Under the pieces are notes generated by a model. It was not told the origin of the DNA. It ran no database searches and was given only the letters and a program-made list of their open reading frames with translations. Below, piece by piece: positions 27,744-37,671 of a stretch of DNA of 64,000 bases. The first letter of the stretch is position 1. Each line of letters starts with the position of its first letter. Both the position numbers and the translations under genes were made by a program. The DNA comes from Roseateles sp. XES5 (lineage in GTDB: Bacteria > Pseudomonadota > Alphaproteobacteria > Rhizobiales > Rhizobiaceae). The DNA lies in contig NZ_CP084752.1 of assembly GCF_020535545.1 (NCBI RefSeq), positions 248,001 to 312,000 on the forward strand. Reading direction: 5' to 3'.

Positions 27744-30008
27744 TCAGGCGGCGCGGCGGCCCGGGCGATGGTGGGGCGGCTCGCTCCCCTCGCCGGTCAT
27801 CAGCACGATCTCGTTATAGCCCGCCTCGCCGAAGGCGCCGATCAGGTCGACGATCTCGTCCTCGTCGGCGCCCGGAATGGAGAGGATGATATCCGTCTCC
27901 TCGCCGCGCGTCAGGCGGCGAACGCCCTCCACTTCGGCGGCGCCGCATTCCACGATCACCGCGTCATAGGCGTCGGAAAGCGAATCGATCACCATGGCCA
28001 GCCGGTCGATGCCGCGCATGGCGCGCTTGATGTTGGCATTGCCGCGCGGAATGATATGGGCATCCGACAGGCGGTCGCCATGGATGATCTCGCCGAAGGC
28101 CGCGTCGCCGACGAGAAGGTCGGTGATGCCGGGCAGGTGCACGGACTGGGCCATCAGCCGCGTCGGGCAGGCCGAGCCCGTCAGGTCGATGATCAGGGTC
28201 TTACGGTGCTGCTCGGCGATATGGCGCGCCAGCATGACGGTGGCGGTGGAGCCCCGGTCGCCGGAGGGCGACACCGAGATTGCGACGGAAATGTTGTTCT
28301 CGATCAGGTGCCTTGCGACGGCCGTCACCGAATAATCGTCGTCGGCCTCGGCTGCGGCCTCGACGGGCTCGGCCTCCTCTTCGTCCGCCTCGTCCTCGCC
28401 GGGGCCGATATCGGCCAAGAGCGAGCGCGCCGGGGCGTTGATGTCGCGGATCGCGCCATAGTCCGGGCGGGCCACGGGCTCCCGGCGCTGGACAGGTTCC
28501 CGCAGCACGGTGGCGGTTTCGGATTCGGGCGCCAGCAGGTCCTCTTCGTCCTCCTCGATCTCTTCGATCTCCTCGCGGCGGCGACGCGTCGCGACGGTGC
28601 CGCCGACCGGCTTGAGGGCGCGGCCGCTGAAGAGTTCGGCGAGCAGGATGGCGATGGCGCTGAGCGCGAAGCCGGCGACGCCACCGACCACGGTGATCGG
28701 GATCACCTTCGGGAAGGAGACCTCCGTCGGCTCGACGGCGGCGGAGATGACGCGGGCATCGGCCGGCGACGAGCCGCTGTCGGTGCGCGAGGTCGCCTCG
28801 CGGTAGCGCGCCAGATAGGTTTCGAGCAGCTGGCGCTGGGCGGCGGCCTCGCGCTCCAGCGCCTTGAGGCCGACCTCGTCCTCGCCGGCGCGGGCGGTGT
28901 CCGCCTTCAGCGTGTTGAGCTGCTGCACGAGCTGCGTTTCGCGCAGGCGCGCGGTCTTCGCCTCGTTTTCGAGGCTGGAAAGAATCTTCTGCGTTTCCGA
29001 CTTGATCTGCGTGCGGATGCCGGCGAGCTGCGAGCGCAGCCCCTTCAGCCGGGGATGGCCGTCGAGCATCGAGGTGGAGAGATCGGAAATCTGCCCCTGG
29101 ATCTGCGCCTCGCTTTCCTTGAGGCGCTGGATCATCTGCGATCCCACGACCTCGGACAGCGTGTCCGGCGCGCCGCCGGTCTTCAGCACGGCGCGCACGC
29201 TCTCGGCGCGCGCCTCGGCGCTCGCCCGTTCGCCGCGCACGCGGGCGACTTCCGTCGAGATGTCGTTGAGCTGGCGCATGGCAAAGGTCGAGTTTTCGCC
29301 GGTCGGCAGAAGATCGGACTGCGAGCGGTATTCGGCGACCTTCTGCTCGGCCTCGCGCACCTTCTCGCGCAGGTTGGCGATCTCCGGCTCCAGCCAGCGC
29401 GTCGCTTCCGAATTGGTGTCGAGCTTGGCGCCGCTCTGCAGCGCCAGATAGACCTTGGCCATCTCGTTGGGAATCTCGGCGGCAAGGCGCGGATCCTTCG
29501 AGGTGAACTCGATGCCGATGACGCGCGAGCGCTCCACCTGGTAGACGACCAGCTTGTCGTTGAATTCCTTCAGCACGCGCTCTTCCGGCGGCAGGTCGAG
29601 CGGATTGTTCTTCAGGCCCAGCAGCACGAGCACGTCGGAAATCGCCGAAGGCTTCGCCGTCGTGTCGAATTCCTCCAGCTCATAGAGCTTCATGTTGCGC
29701 GCGACCTGCTTGATGAGGTCGGCCGATTTCAGGAGCTGGACCTGGCTGGCGATGCCGAGTTCGTCGAAGGCCGGCCGTTCGCCGCCCTGGGCCCTATCCT
29801 GCCCCGTCGTGAAGGCGGGTTCGCGCGTTTCGATCAGAAGGCGCGTCTCGCTCTTGTAGCGGGGCGAAACGAGGTTCGCGCCGACAAAGGCGACCCCCGC
29901 GCAGGCGACGGTCGCCATCAGCACGCGCATGCGATTGCGCCAGATCGCGCCGAACAGACCGCCAAGGTCGATATCGACATCCTGCTGGCTCTCGTGAACG
30001 CCCGACAT
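27744..30008 (-). CDS. Polysaccharide co-polymerase / tyrosine-kinase-like protein (Wzz-ExoP family)
   Basis: A 754-residue inner-membrane protein that should set polymer length during exopolysaccharide assembly. The N-terminal Wzz domain has a membrane helix (MRVLMATVACAGVAFVGANL), then a ~250-residue coiled-coil periplasmic part (VREAEQKVAEYRS, ALEREAAAQRQLLETYLARY) and a second helix near residues 431-456. The cytoplasmic kinase-like domain has VSPSGDRGSTATVMLARHIA in place of Walker A. The lysine is replaced by Ser/Thr, and Walker A' TLIIDLT lacks the usual Asp. It probably does not hydrolyse ATP. No C-terminal tyrosine cluster is present. The start at 30008 follows a GGAAT site. Confidence 0.85.
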   Translation of the reverse strand: MSGVHESQQDVDIDLGGLFGAIWRNRMRVLMATVACAGVAFVGANLVSPRYKSETRLLIETREPAFTTGQDRAQGGERPAFDELGIASQVQLLKSADLIKQVARNMKLYELEEFDTTAKPSAISDVLVLLGLKNNPLDLPPEERVLKEFNDKLVVYQVERSRVIGIEFTSKDPRLAAEIPNEMAKVYLALQSGAKLDTNSEATRWLEPEIANLREKVREAEQKVAEYRSQSDLLPTGENSTFAMRQLNDISTEVARVRGERASAEARAESVRAVLKTGGAPDTLSEVVGSQMIQRLKESEAQIQGQISDLSTSMLDGHPRLKGLRSQLAGIRTQIKSETQKILSSLENEAKTARLRETQLVQQLNTLKADTARAGEDEVGLKALEREAAAQRQLLETYLARYREATSRTDSGSSPADARVISAAVEPTEVSFPKVIPITVVGGVAGFALSAIAILLAELFSGRALKPVGGTVATRRRREEIEEIEEDEEDLLAPESETATVLREPVQRREPVARPDYGAIRDINAPARSLLADIGPGEDEADEEEAEPVEAAAEADDDYSVTAVARHLIENNISVAISVSPSGDRGSTATVMLARHIAEQHRKTLIIDLTGSACPTRLMAQSVHLPGITDLLVGDAAFGEIIHGDRLSDAHIIPRGNANIKRAMRGIDRLAMVIDSLSDAYDAVIVECGAAEVEGVRRLTRGEETDIILSIPGADEDEIVDLIGAFGEAGYNEIVLMTGEGSEPPHHRPGRRAA

Positions 30009-30208
30009 ATTCCCACTCCAAACCGACGATTTCCCCGCAACGTAAACAAACATGGTAACCCAACAGTTAACCACCATTGGGTGTGGTGGCATTTCAACCA
30101 CCCTCATGGAGAGAATTTTGTCGGAAGCGCTCCGCTTTTTTACCAGCCGTTAACCCTAACGGATCGATAACGACGGCCAGACTTCTGATTTGGGGATTGG
30201 AAACGCGA

Positions 30209-30784
30209 ATGACGTTCGCATCGATCAATAAGGGCATGCTGCTCGCGCTGGCGTTCATCGCCCCGGCCGTTTCGGGCTGCAGCGGCTATCGCCCGGCCCC
30301 CAAGGCCTTCCATGAGGCGACCATCCAGCCCTACCGGCTCGACAGTGGCGACCGCCTGCGCATCACGGTCTTCGAACAGGCCGGCCTCAGCAACACCTAT
30401 ACGATCGACCAGGCCGGCTATGTCGCCTTCCCGCTCATCGGCGGCGTGCCGGCGCGCGGCCAGACCCTGCAGGAACTGGAAAGCATCATCGCGGCGAAGC
30501 TGCGCCAGGGGTATCTGCGCGATCCCGACGTCTCCATCGAGGTCGACCGCTACCGTTCCATCTATGTCATGGGCGAAGTCGGCCAGGGCGGGCAGTACAG
30601 CTACGTCGCCGGCATGACCATTCAGAACGCCATCGCCGTCGCCGGCGGCTTCTCGCCGCGCGCCAACCAGCGCGACGTCGACGTGACCCGCAAGATCAAC
30701 GGCAAGATCGTCACCGGCCGCGTGTCGATCTCCGACCCGATCCTGGCGGGCGATACCATCTATGTCCGCGAACGGCTGTTCTAG
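30209..30784 (+). CDS. Polysaccharide export outer-membrane lipoprotein (Wza/ExoF family)
   Basis: A 191-residue lipoprotein with a signal peptide ending in the lipobox VSGC. It carries the Poly_export domain (QPYRLDSGDRLRITVFEQAG) and one SLBB domain (IYVMGEVGQGGQYSYVAGMT). It forms or lines the outer-membrane exit for the polymer made by the genes on both sides. The short, single-SLBB form is typical of rhizobia. It is divergent from the co-polymerase gene across a 200-bp region that holds both promoters. Confidence 0.9.
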   Translation: MTFASINKGMLLALAFIAPAVSGCSGYRPAPKAFHEATIQPYRLDSGDRLRITVFEQAGLSNTYTIDQAGYVAFPLIGGVPARGQTLQELESIIAAKLRQGYLRDPDVSIEVDRYRSIYVMGEVGQGGQYSYVAGMTIQNAIAVAGGFSPRANQRDVDVTRKINGKIVTGRVSISDPILAGDTIYVRERLF

Positions 30785-30787
30785 CCT

Positions 30788-31945
30788 ATGGCGGACGATG
30801 GGCCTCTGCGCATCATTCATTGCTTCCGCTCGCCCATCGGCGGCATCTTCCGCCATGTGCGCGATCTCGCCGAATTCCACGTCAAGGCAGGCCATGACGT
30901 CGGCATCATCTGCGACAGTCTCACGGGCGGCTCGTTCGAGGATTCGCTCTTCGACGAGATTCGCCCCTATCTTCCCCTCGGTCTCGTGCGCCTGCCGATC
31001 AGCCGGTCGATCAGCCCGCGCGATGTCAACGCCTTCCGGGACAGTTATCGTGAAATAAAAGGTTTGCGGCCGGATGTGCTGCACGGGCACGGCGCCAAGG
31101 GTGGCGCCATTGCCCGGCTCATCGGCTCAGCCCTGCGGGTCAACAGGTATCGCGTAGCCCGCCTCTATTCGCCGCATGGCGGCAGCCTGCACTACACCAA
31201 GCGCACCGCCGGGGGACTGGCGATCCTGACGGCCGAACGGCTGCTCGAGCCGATGGGCGATGCCCTCACCTTCGTGTGCGACTACGAGCGGGACGCCTAT
31301 TTCGCCCGCGTCGGCCGGCCGCGCGTGCGGGCCGAGCGCATCTACAACGGCATCCACGACCGCGACTTCGAGACGGTCTATCCGCGCGAGGACGCCGTCG
31401 ACTTCCTCTATATCGGCATGCTGCGCGACCTGAAGGGGCCGGATGTCTTCATCGACGCCTTCGCGCGCACCGAGCGCCTCGTCGGCCGGCCGCTTTCGGC
31501 GGTGATGGTGGGCGACGGGCCGGACCGGGAAAAATACGAGCAGATGATGTTGCAGCTCGGCCTTGGCCGGCGCATCGGCCTCCTGCCCTCGATGAAGGCC
31601 CGCGAGGCCTTCGCCCTTGCCCGCAACGTCGTCGTGCCCTCCCGCGCCGAGGCGATGCCCTATATCGTGCTGGAAGCGCTGGCGGCGCGAAAGCCGGTCA
31701 TTGCCAGCCGCGTCGGCGGCATTCCCGAAGTGCTCGGCCCCGACAGCATCGCGCTCACCGAGCCCGGCAATCCGCAATCGCTCGCCGCCGTGATGGCGCA
31801 GGCCGTGAGCGACCCGGCCTGGCTGCGCAAGGTCATGCCCGAGCCGGCCGCCTTCCAGGGCGCCTTCTCCGCCTCCGTCATGTCGGCCTCCCTGCTCGAC
31901 CTTTACCGCGACATCCTCGCAAAACAGACAGGAAAGCGGCTCTGA
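30788..31945 (+). CDS. Glycosyltransferase family 4 protein
   Basis: A 385-residue GT-B enzyme starting 4 bp after the export gene. Donor-binding motifs are visible: IGMLRDLKGPDVFIDAF, MVGDGPDREKYEQMML and the EX7E element in SRAEAMPYIVLEALAARKPV. The N-terminal acceptor domain includes HGHGAKGGAIARLIG. It should add a sugar to the lipid-linked repeat unit. The sugar cannot be read from sequence. Confidence 0.9.
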   Translation: MADDGPLRIIHCFRSPIGGIFRHVRDLAEFHVKAGHDVGIICDSLTGGSFEDSLFDEIRPYLPLGLVRLPISRSISPRDVNAFRDSYREIKGLRPDVLHGHGAKGGAIARLIGSALRVNRYRVARLYSPHGGSLHYTKRTAGGLAILTAERLLEPMGDALTFVCDYERDAYFARVGRPRVRAERIYNGIHDRDFETVYPREDAVDFLYIGMLRDLKGPDVFIDAFARTERLVGRPLSAVMVGDGPDREKYEQMMLQLGLGRRIGLLPSMKAREAFALARNVVVPSRAEAMPYIVLEALAARKPVIASRVGGIPEVLGPDSIALTEPGNPQSLAAVMAQAVSDPAWLRKVMPEPAAFQGAFSASVMSASLLDLYRDILAKQTGKRL

Positions 31946-32004
31946 CGCCGCCCGGGACCCTCGCAAACCGCCCGTCCGTAAACGTTTCTTAGGGGCTTCA
32001 TGCT

Positions 32005-33591
32005 ATGCCCGAGGGAAAGCTCCCGCAGGTGCGCGCCATGAACCATGTCGACAAGTCCGAGTCCTTCGATCCCGAGGCCCTGAGGCGCAAAGTCTCCGAG
32101 AGCCGGGCAAGCGCGTCCGCCGAGGGCGCGGACGAACCGGTGGTGGAGCTCAATCCGCTCGCCCAGAAGATCGCGCTGCAGTTCCGCGACGACACCTATT
32201 CGCCCTCCATGATCATCGGGCTTCTGCGCCTTGGCGAATTCGCCGCGCTGGTGACCATCGGCTATGCGATCCATGCGCTCTATCTCGGCGTCGGCATGAC
32301 GGCGCTCTATGCCGCCGTGCTCACCGGCGGATCCGTGCTCGGCGTCCTGCTGCTGCAGCTTGCCGACGCCTATCAGATCCCCGCGCTGCGCTCGCCGCTG
32401 CGCATGACGCCGCGCATCCTCGCCGCCTGGGGCATCGCCTTTGCGGCCATGGCGCTGGTGCTGTTCTTCTTCAAGTCGGGCGACCACTATTCCCGCGTCT
32501 GGTTCGCCTCGTGGTTTGCCGCCGGCGCCTTCTACCTCGTCGTCGAGCGCCAGGTGATCGCCTATGCGATCCGCCGCTGGGCGCGCAACGGCACGATGGA
32601 GCGCCGCGCCGTCATCGTCGGCGGGGGCGAGCCCGCCAAGGAACTCATCCGCACGCTGGAGCACCAGCCGGAAAACGACATCCGCATCTGCGGCATCTTC
32701 GACGACCGCGACGAGCGCCGCTCGCCCTCCATCATCGCGGGCTACCCCAAGCTCGGCAATGTCGCCGAACTGGTCGAGTTCGCGCGCCTCGCGCGCATCG
32801 ACATGCTGATCATCTCGCTGCCGCTTTCGGCCGAAACGCGCATCCTGACGCTGCTCAAGAAGCTTTGGATCCTGCCCGTCGACATTCGCCTCGCCGCCCA
32901 TGCCAAGGGCCTGCGCTTCCGTCCGCGCAGCTATTCGCAGGTCGGCAGCCTGCCGATGCTCGACATTTTCGACAAGCCGATCGCCGACTGGGACAATGTC
33001 GCCAAGCGCATCTTCGACATCTTCTTCAGCGTCGTCGCGCTTGTCCTGCTCTGGCCGGTGCTGATCGGCGCGGCCATCGCCGTCAAGCTCTCCTCGCCCG
33101 GCCCGATCCTCTTCAAGCAGCGGCGCCACGGCTTCAACAACGAGATCATCCAGGTCTACAAGTTCCGCTCGATGTACACGCATCTGTCGGACCCCACGGC
33201 CCGCGCCGCCGTCACCAAGGGCGACCCGCGCGTCACCCGGGTCGGCCGTTTCCTGCGCAAGTCCTCCATCGACGAACTGCCGCAGCTCTTCAACGTGCTG
33301 AAGGGCGAGCTTTCCCTCGTCGGCCCGCGCCCGCACGCCATCGAGGCGCAGTCGCACGACCGCAAATATGTCGATGTGGTCGACGGCTACTTCGCCCGCC
33401 ACCGCGTCAAACCGGGCGTCACCGGCTGGGCGCAGATCAACGGCTGGCGCGGCGAGATCGACCATGACGACAAGATCCGCTTCCGCACCGAATTCGACCT
33501 CTACTACATAGAGAACTGGTCGCTCTGGCTGGACCTGAAGATCCTGTTCCTGACGCCGATCCGTCTGCTTAACACGGAAAACGCCTATTGA
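32005..33591 (+). CDS. Undecaprenyl-phosphate sugar-1-phosphate transferase (WcaJ/ExoY type)
   Basis: A 528-residue membrane enzyme that begins repeat-unit assembly by moving glucose- or galactose-1-phosphate to undecaprenyl phosphate. Several N-terminal membrane helices precede a CoA-binding-like domain ([20 protein letters not shown]). The catalytic C-terminal domain follows: [46 protein letters not shown], and [14 protein letters not shown]. Start at 32005 or ATG 32038. The ligase-like gene starts inside its stop codon. Confidence 0.93.
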   Translation: MPEGKLPQVRAMNHVDKSESFDPEALRRKVSESRASASAEGADEPVVELNPLAQKIALQFRDDTYSPSMIIGLLRLGEFAALVTIGYAIHALYLGVGMTALYAAVLTGGSVLGVLLLQLADAYQIPALRSPLRMTPRILAAWGIAFAAMALVLFFFKSGDHYSRVWFASWFAAGAFYLVVERQVIAYAIRRWARNGTMERRAVIVGGGEPAKELIRTLEHQPENDIRICGIFDDRDERRSPSIIAGYPKLGNVAELVEFARLARIDMLIISLPLSAETRILTLLKKLWILPVDIRLAAHAKGLRFRPRSYSQVGSLPMLDIFDKPIADWDNVAKRIFDIFFSVVALVLLWPVLIGAAIAVKLSSPGPILFKQRRHGFNNEIIQVYKFRSMYTHLSDPTARAAVTKGDPRVTRVGRFLRKSSIDELPQLFNVLKGELSLVGPRPHAIEAQSHDRKYVDVVDGYFARHRVKPGVTGWAQINGWRGEIDHDDKIRFRTEFDLYYIENWSLWLDLKILFLTPIRLLNTENAY

Positions 33592-34835
33592 GCGACGCGG
33601 CCCTCCCCTACGCCCCGCCCTTCCGGCCGCAGCTTGCGGCCATCGGCGTTGCGGGCTCGCTGCTGGTCAGCGTGGGCGTGTTCCTGTCGGGCTTCGTCAT
33701 CAGCGAACCGGCGCCCTACGAACTCTTCATGGCGGGCCTCATCGGCCTTTGGGCGATCGTGGGCCTGCGCATTTCGCGCGGCGTCGCGCCGCTGCTCGTG
33801 CTGGTCGTGCTGTTCAATGTCGGCGGCGCGCTGTCGCTGACGGTGATGGACGATCTCTCCGGCGGGCCGATGTATGTCGCCGTCTCGCTGTTCCTGGCGC
33901 TTTCCAGCGTCTTCTTCGCCGCCATCATCGAGGCGAAGCATTCGCGGCTGGAGCTGATCTTCCGCGCCTGGGTGGCAAGCGCGCTCATCACCTCGCTGCT
34001 CGGCATTCTCGGCTATTTCCACGCCTTTCCCGGCGCCGAGGCCTTCACGCTCTACGACCGCGCCAAGGGCGCCTTCCAGGATCCGAACGTCTTCGGTCCC
34101 TTCCTCGTCGCGCCCTCGCTCTATCTGGTGCACGGCCTGCTCGTCGGGCGCCTTGTCGCCGCGCCGCTGAAGGTCATCGGCCTTCTCATCCTGGCGCTCG
34201 GCCTGTTCCTGTCCTTCTCGCGCGCGGCCTGGGGGCTCTATCTCTTCTGCGTCGTGGCGCTGGTCTTCGTCATGCTGCTGAAGGAGCGCACCGGCGCGTT
34301 CCGGCTGAAGATCCTCATTCTCAGCCTCTCGGCCGCCGCCGTGCTGATCCTCGCCCTCGTCGTCGCGCTGCAGTTCGACAAGGTCGCCGATCTCTTTTCC
34401 AGCCGCACCCAGCTCGTGCAGGACTATGACGGCGGGCATCTCGGCCGCTTCGAGCGCCACCGCATCGGTTTCCTGATGGCCATGGAACGGCCGCTCGGCA
34501 TCGGCCCCATGGTGTTCAGCAAGATGTTTCCCGAGGACGAGCACAACATCTATCTGAAGTCGCTCACCACCTATGGCTGGCTCGGCTTCCTCTGCTATCT
34601 CATCCTCATCGCCTGGACGCTCTCGGCCGCCTTCAAGCGGCTCCTGCGCGACCGGCCCTGGCAACCCTTCCTGATGATCGCCTTCATCACCCTTCTCGGC
34701 CACAGCGCCATCGGCTTCGTCATCGACACGGACCACTGGCGGCATTTCTACCTGTTGCTCGGGGTCGTCTGGGGATGTCTCGCGCTGGAGCGACGCCACA
34801 ACCGCCAGCAGGCCGGGGGCACGCGCGCGCCATGA
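33588..34835 (+). CDS. O-antigen ligase/Wzy-like polysaccharide polymerase
   Basis: A 415-residue integral membrane protein with about ten helices and a large periplasmic loop containing the Wzy_C-like ERHRIGFLMAMERPLGIGPM and HNIYLKSLTTYGWLGFLCYL. It would polymerise or ligate the lipid-linked units. TTG start at 33588 overlaps the preceding stop (TTGA), and its own stop overlaps the next start (ATGA), so the three genes are translationally coupled. Confidence 0.88.
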   Translation: MSDAALPYAPPFRPQLAAIGVAGSLLVSVGVFLSGFVISEPAPYELFMAGLIGLWAIVGLRISRGVAPLLVLVVLFNVGGALSLTVMDDLSGGPMYVAVSLFLALSSVFFAAIIEAKHSRLELIFRAWVASALITSLLGILGYFHAFPGAEAFTLYDRAKGAFQDPNVFGPFLVAPSLYLVHGLLVGRLVAAPLKVIGLLILALGLFLSFSRAAWGLYLFCVVALVFVMLLKERTGAFRLKILILSLSAAAVLILALVVALQFDKVADLFSSRTQLVQDYDGGHLGRFERHRIGFLMAMERPLGIGPMVFSKMFPEDEHNIYLKSLTTYGWLGFLCYLILIAWTLSAAFKRLLRDRPWQPFLMIAFITLLGHSAIGFVIDTDHWRHFYLLLGVVWGCLALERRHNRQQAGGTRAP

Positions 34836-35992
34836 CCATACACACCACCATCGATATCGACCTGCGTCCGATGCGGCTCCTGGAGGTGCTGGAGCCAAGC
34901 GGCGGCGGTTCGGGACGGCATTTCCTCGATCTGTGCCGAGGCATGCAGGCGCGCGGCCATGTGGTGCACGCCGTCTATTCGCCGGTGCGGGCGGAAGCGC
35001 GCTTCGTGGACGAACTGCGCTCGCTCGGACTTGCCGGCATGCATGCCGTCGAAATGGCGCGCGCGCCCGGCCCGTCCGATCTGGCGTCCTGGTGGTCGCT
35101 GGTCTCGGTGATCCGGCGGGCCGGCCCGTTCGACATCATCCACGGCCACAGTTCCAAGGCGGGGGCGCTTGCCCGAATCCGCCTGCCGGGCAAACATGTG
35201 CCGCGGGTCTATACGCCGCATGCCTTCCGCACCATGGATCCCGGCCTCGGCAGCGTCGGCCGCAGGGTCTACGGCTCGATCGAGAAGCTGCTCGCCCGGT
35301 CCTTCACCGACCGGCTGATCTGCGTTTCGGCGGATGAATATGCCCATGCCCGCGCGCTCGGCATGCCGCGCGACCGGCTGACCATCGTCGTCAACGGCGT
35401 CGATACGCCGCCGACCGATTCGCGCGCCGCCGTGCGCGCCGCGCTCGGCATTTCACAGGATGCCCTGCTCTTCGGTTTCGTCGGCCGTCTCAGCCACCAG
35501 AAGGCGCCGGAACGGCTCGTCGCCGCCTTCGACCGGCTGGCCGCGCAGGTGCCGCGCGCCCATCTCCTGATGATCGGCAGCGGCGAATTGCAGGAGACGG
35601 TGCGCCGTCAGGTCGCGGCCGCGACCCACGGCGCCCGCATCCGCCTCACCAACGACTTTTCCGGCCCGCAGGCGATGGCCGCCATCGACGCGCTCGTCGT
35701 GCCAAGCCGCTACGAGGCGATGTCCTACGCCATGCTGGAAGCTGCCGCCGCGGGCAAGCCGCTGATCCTTTCGGATGTCGGCGGCGCCTCGACGGTGCTG
35801 AAGGATGGCGAGAATGGCCTTCTCGTCGAAAACACCGACGATCCGGCGCGCCTTGCCGAGGCCATGCTGCGCCTCAGCGATCCCGCCACCCTCGCCCGCC
35901 ACGCCGCCGCCGCCAAGGCCCGCAGCCGCGATTACAGCCTGGAGCGCATGATCGGCGAAACGGAAGCGATCTATCGCAGCCTCACCGCCTGA
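34832..35992 (+). CDS. Glycosyltransferase family 4 protein (second)
   Basis: A 386-residue GT-B enzyme with FVGRLSHQKAPERLVAAFDR, MIGSGELQETVRRQV and the EX7E site in SRYEAMSYAMLEAAAAGKPL. The N-terminal HGHSSKAGALARIRLPGKHV resembles the first glycosyltransferase of this locus. The start at 34832 overlaps the ligase stop. Last gene of the exopolysaccharide cluster; a tRNA gene follows 74 bp later. Confidence 0.9.
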   Translation: MTIHTTIDIDLRPMRLLEVLEPSGGGSGRHFLDLCRGMQARGHVVHAVYSPVRAEARFVDELRSLGLAGMHAVEMARAPGPSDLASWWSLVSVIRRAGPFDIIHGHSSKAGALARIRLPGKHVPRVYTPHAFRTMDPGLGSVGRRVYGSIEKLLARSFTDRLICVSADEYAHARALGMPRDRLTIVVNGVDTPPTDSRAAVRAALGISQDALLFGFVGRLSHQKAPERLVAAFDRLAAQVPRAHLLMIGSGELQETVRRQVAAATHGARIRLTNDFSGPQAMAAIDALVVPSRYEAMSYAMLEAAAAGKPLILSDVGGASTVLKDGENGLLVENTDDPARLAEAMLRLSDPATLARHAAAAKARSRDYSLERMIGETEAIYRSLTA

Positions 35993-36066
35993 CGCGCCCG
36001 ATTTCGTGATTTGCCGAAATTTTCCCTTGCATCCAGGTGCCCGAGACTATAGGGGTTTGCGCGGTC

Positions 36067-36143
<77 letters not shown>

Positions 36144-36278
36144 TTTAAAACCGCAGGATATCAGGCGGTTACCGCGAACTCCCCGCTTCGCAAATCCCCA
36201 CGAACACAACATGACGACATCGACCTGGCGGAATTCAGACGCCGATTCCCGCATCGATTCCGCGTATTCTGGCCGGGC

Positions 36279-36602
36279 TCATTTATTATCCGGGCGAAGC
36301 CTTCGCAGGACGAATTCGAACAGCGCATCCGAGATCCACATCGCCGAAACGCCGATCAGGAAGGCCGCGGCATGCTGGGCCGCGACCTGATCGGGCGGCA
36401 GCGGCCAGTTGACGAGACCGAGATAGTGCACGGCCGGGGTCGTCAGGTATCCCGCCGCCAAGGCGCCGCAGATCGGCGAGGCCACCAGTTCGCGGGTCTT
36501 GTAGGACCGGCGCGACAGGGCGCGCAGGATGCCGCCGGAGAGGCCGGCAAGCACCACGCTCGCCTTGATGCCGAGGAAGTCGAACACCTCGGCCGGCGTC
36601 AT
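36279..36602 (-). CDS. Small phage membrane protein, lysis cassette (holin-like)
   Basis: A 107-residue protein with about three hydrophobic segments (ASVVLAGLSGGILRALS; VASPICGALAAGYLTTPAVH; AAFLIGVSAMWISDALFEFV). The start at 36602 overlaps the stop of the upstream gene (ATGA), so it was preferred over earlier ATGs. It is the last gene of the late operon, downstream of endolysin, where holins or antiholins are expected. Assignment as a holin rests on position and topology. Confidence 0.65.
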   Translation of the reverse strand: MTPAEVFDFLGIKASVVLAGLSGGILRALSRRSYKTRELVASPICGALAAGYLTTPAVHYLGLVNWPLPPDQVAAQHAAAFLIGVSAMWISDALFEFVLRRLRPDNK

Positions 36603-36799
36603 GTCGCCCATCCCCTGCGCCGCGCCCATTGCCACCAGGCGACTGGCACGGAGGACAGCAGCGCGAAGACACCGGCCTCGACCGACGACGCCACGGCCGG
36701 ATCGTCGGTGAGGAGGCGCTTGACCTCATCGCCGATATAGCCGGCGCCGTAGAGCCAACCGGCGAGAAGATAGAGCGCTATGCGGATCCAGACCGTCAT
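36599..36799 (-). CDS. Small two-helix phage membrane protein (holin candidate)
   Basis: A 66-residue protein with two hydrophobic helices (VWIRIALYLLAGWLYGAGYI and AGVFALLSSVPVAWWQWARR) and a positively charged C-terminus, a class II holin layout. ATG at 36799 overlaps the endolysin stop (ATGA); an earlier ATG at 36808 is possible. It lies between endolysin and a second membrane protein. Confidence 0.65.
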   Translation of the reverse strand: MTVWIRIALYLLAGWLYGAGYIGDEVKRLLTDDPAVASSVEAGVFALLSSVPVAWWQWARRRGWAT

Positions 36800-37647
36800 G
36801 GGCGCCATCCTTTCGCGATGAGATCGACAAGGGTTTTGAGAAGCCTTTCGAGCCAGCCGCCGGACGGCGCCGGGCCTTGCTCGAGGACGGCCGGACGTTC
36901 GCCCCCGGAGGCATTTGCCTCCGTCGCCGGCGGGAGAGCCACGGAAGGCGCTTGCGGCGAGTGCTCCGGTGTGCGCGGCGCGTAGCCGCCGGCGACAAGC
37001 GCCCTTTCGAAGGCCCTGGCATAGGTGCCGATGGCGCCGCCATTGACGGCGACATCGCCGTTGATGATGGCGCGCGACTGCTCGTAGCGATAGCCCGGCG
37101 CACCGAGGCTTTGCGTGGCGCGGTCGTCGTAATCCGCCAGCGTCTTGCCGGTGAAAAGCCCCTGCTCCATGCCGTCGAACAGAATGCGCACCGCCATGGC
37201 CATGTCACTGGCGGCGTCCGGGTTGGCCGCAAGACCGAACCGGGCGTAGTTCGCCCGGCCGGTGATCTGCGCCAGGCCCCGCCCGCGATACCGCCACCCG
37301 TCATCCGGCGCCACATTGCCGAGCCGGCCGCCATAGACCTTGTTGGCGAGAGCCTGCGGCTTGCCCGCATAGGGCCGCGCGCTTTCGATGGTCGGAAAAC
37401 GCTTCGGCCAGACCTGCCTCATCCGTCTGGCGGAATAGGTCAGGTTTTCTTCAACGGGCTGCATGCGCCCGCCCGTCTCGTGATAGGCCTCTGCGGCGAC
37501 CGCCGCGAGATGCCGGAGCGGCGTTCCCCGCCTTTGCCCTTCGTCAAGAATGGCCTCGACGCCCTGCACCTGGGACTGCGACAGCGACCTGCCGAAAACG
37601 CCGGACGCGCGCTGGCGCACCGACGCGTAGAAATGCGCGCGGTTCAT
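36796..37647 (-). CDS. Phage endolysin, GH19 glycoside hydrolase
   Basis: A 283-residue enzyme that cuts the peptidoglycan glycan strand. The catalytic glutamate lies in AEAYHETGGRMQPVEENLTY, and the GH19 core continues with YSARRMRQVWPKRFPTIESA, NKVYGGRLGN and YRGRGLAQITGRANYARFG. The last ~60 residues are a proline-rich linker plus a short amphipathic tail. There is no signal peptide, so release depends on the holin genes downstream. Confidence 0.9.
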   Translation of the reverse strand: MNRAHFYASVRQRASGVFGRSLSQSQVQGVEAILDEGQRRGTPLRHLAAVAAEAYHETGGRMQPVEENLTYSARRMRQVWPKRFPTIESARPYAGKPQALANKVYGGRLGNVAPDDGWRYRGRGLAQITGRANYARFGLAANPDAASDMAMAVRILFDGMEQGLFTGKTLADYDDRATQSLGAPGYRYEQSRAIINGDVAVNGGAIGTYARAFERALVAGGYAPRTPEHSPQAPSVALPPATEANASGGERPAVLEQGPAPSGGWLERLLKTLVDLIAKGWRP

Positions 37648-37671
37648 GATGATGATCCTGGTAAAGAGAGG

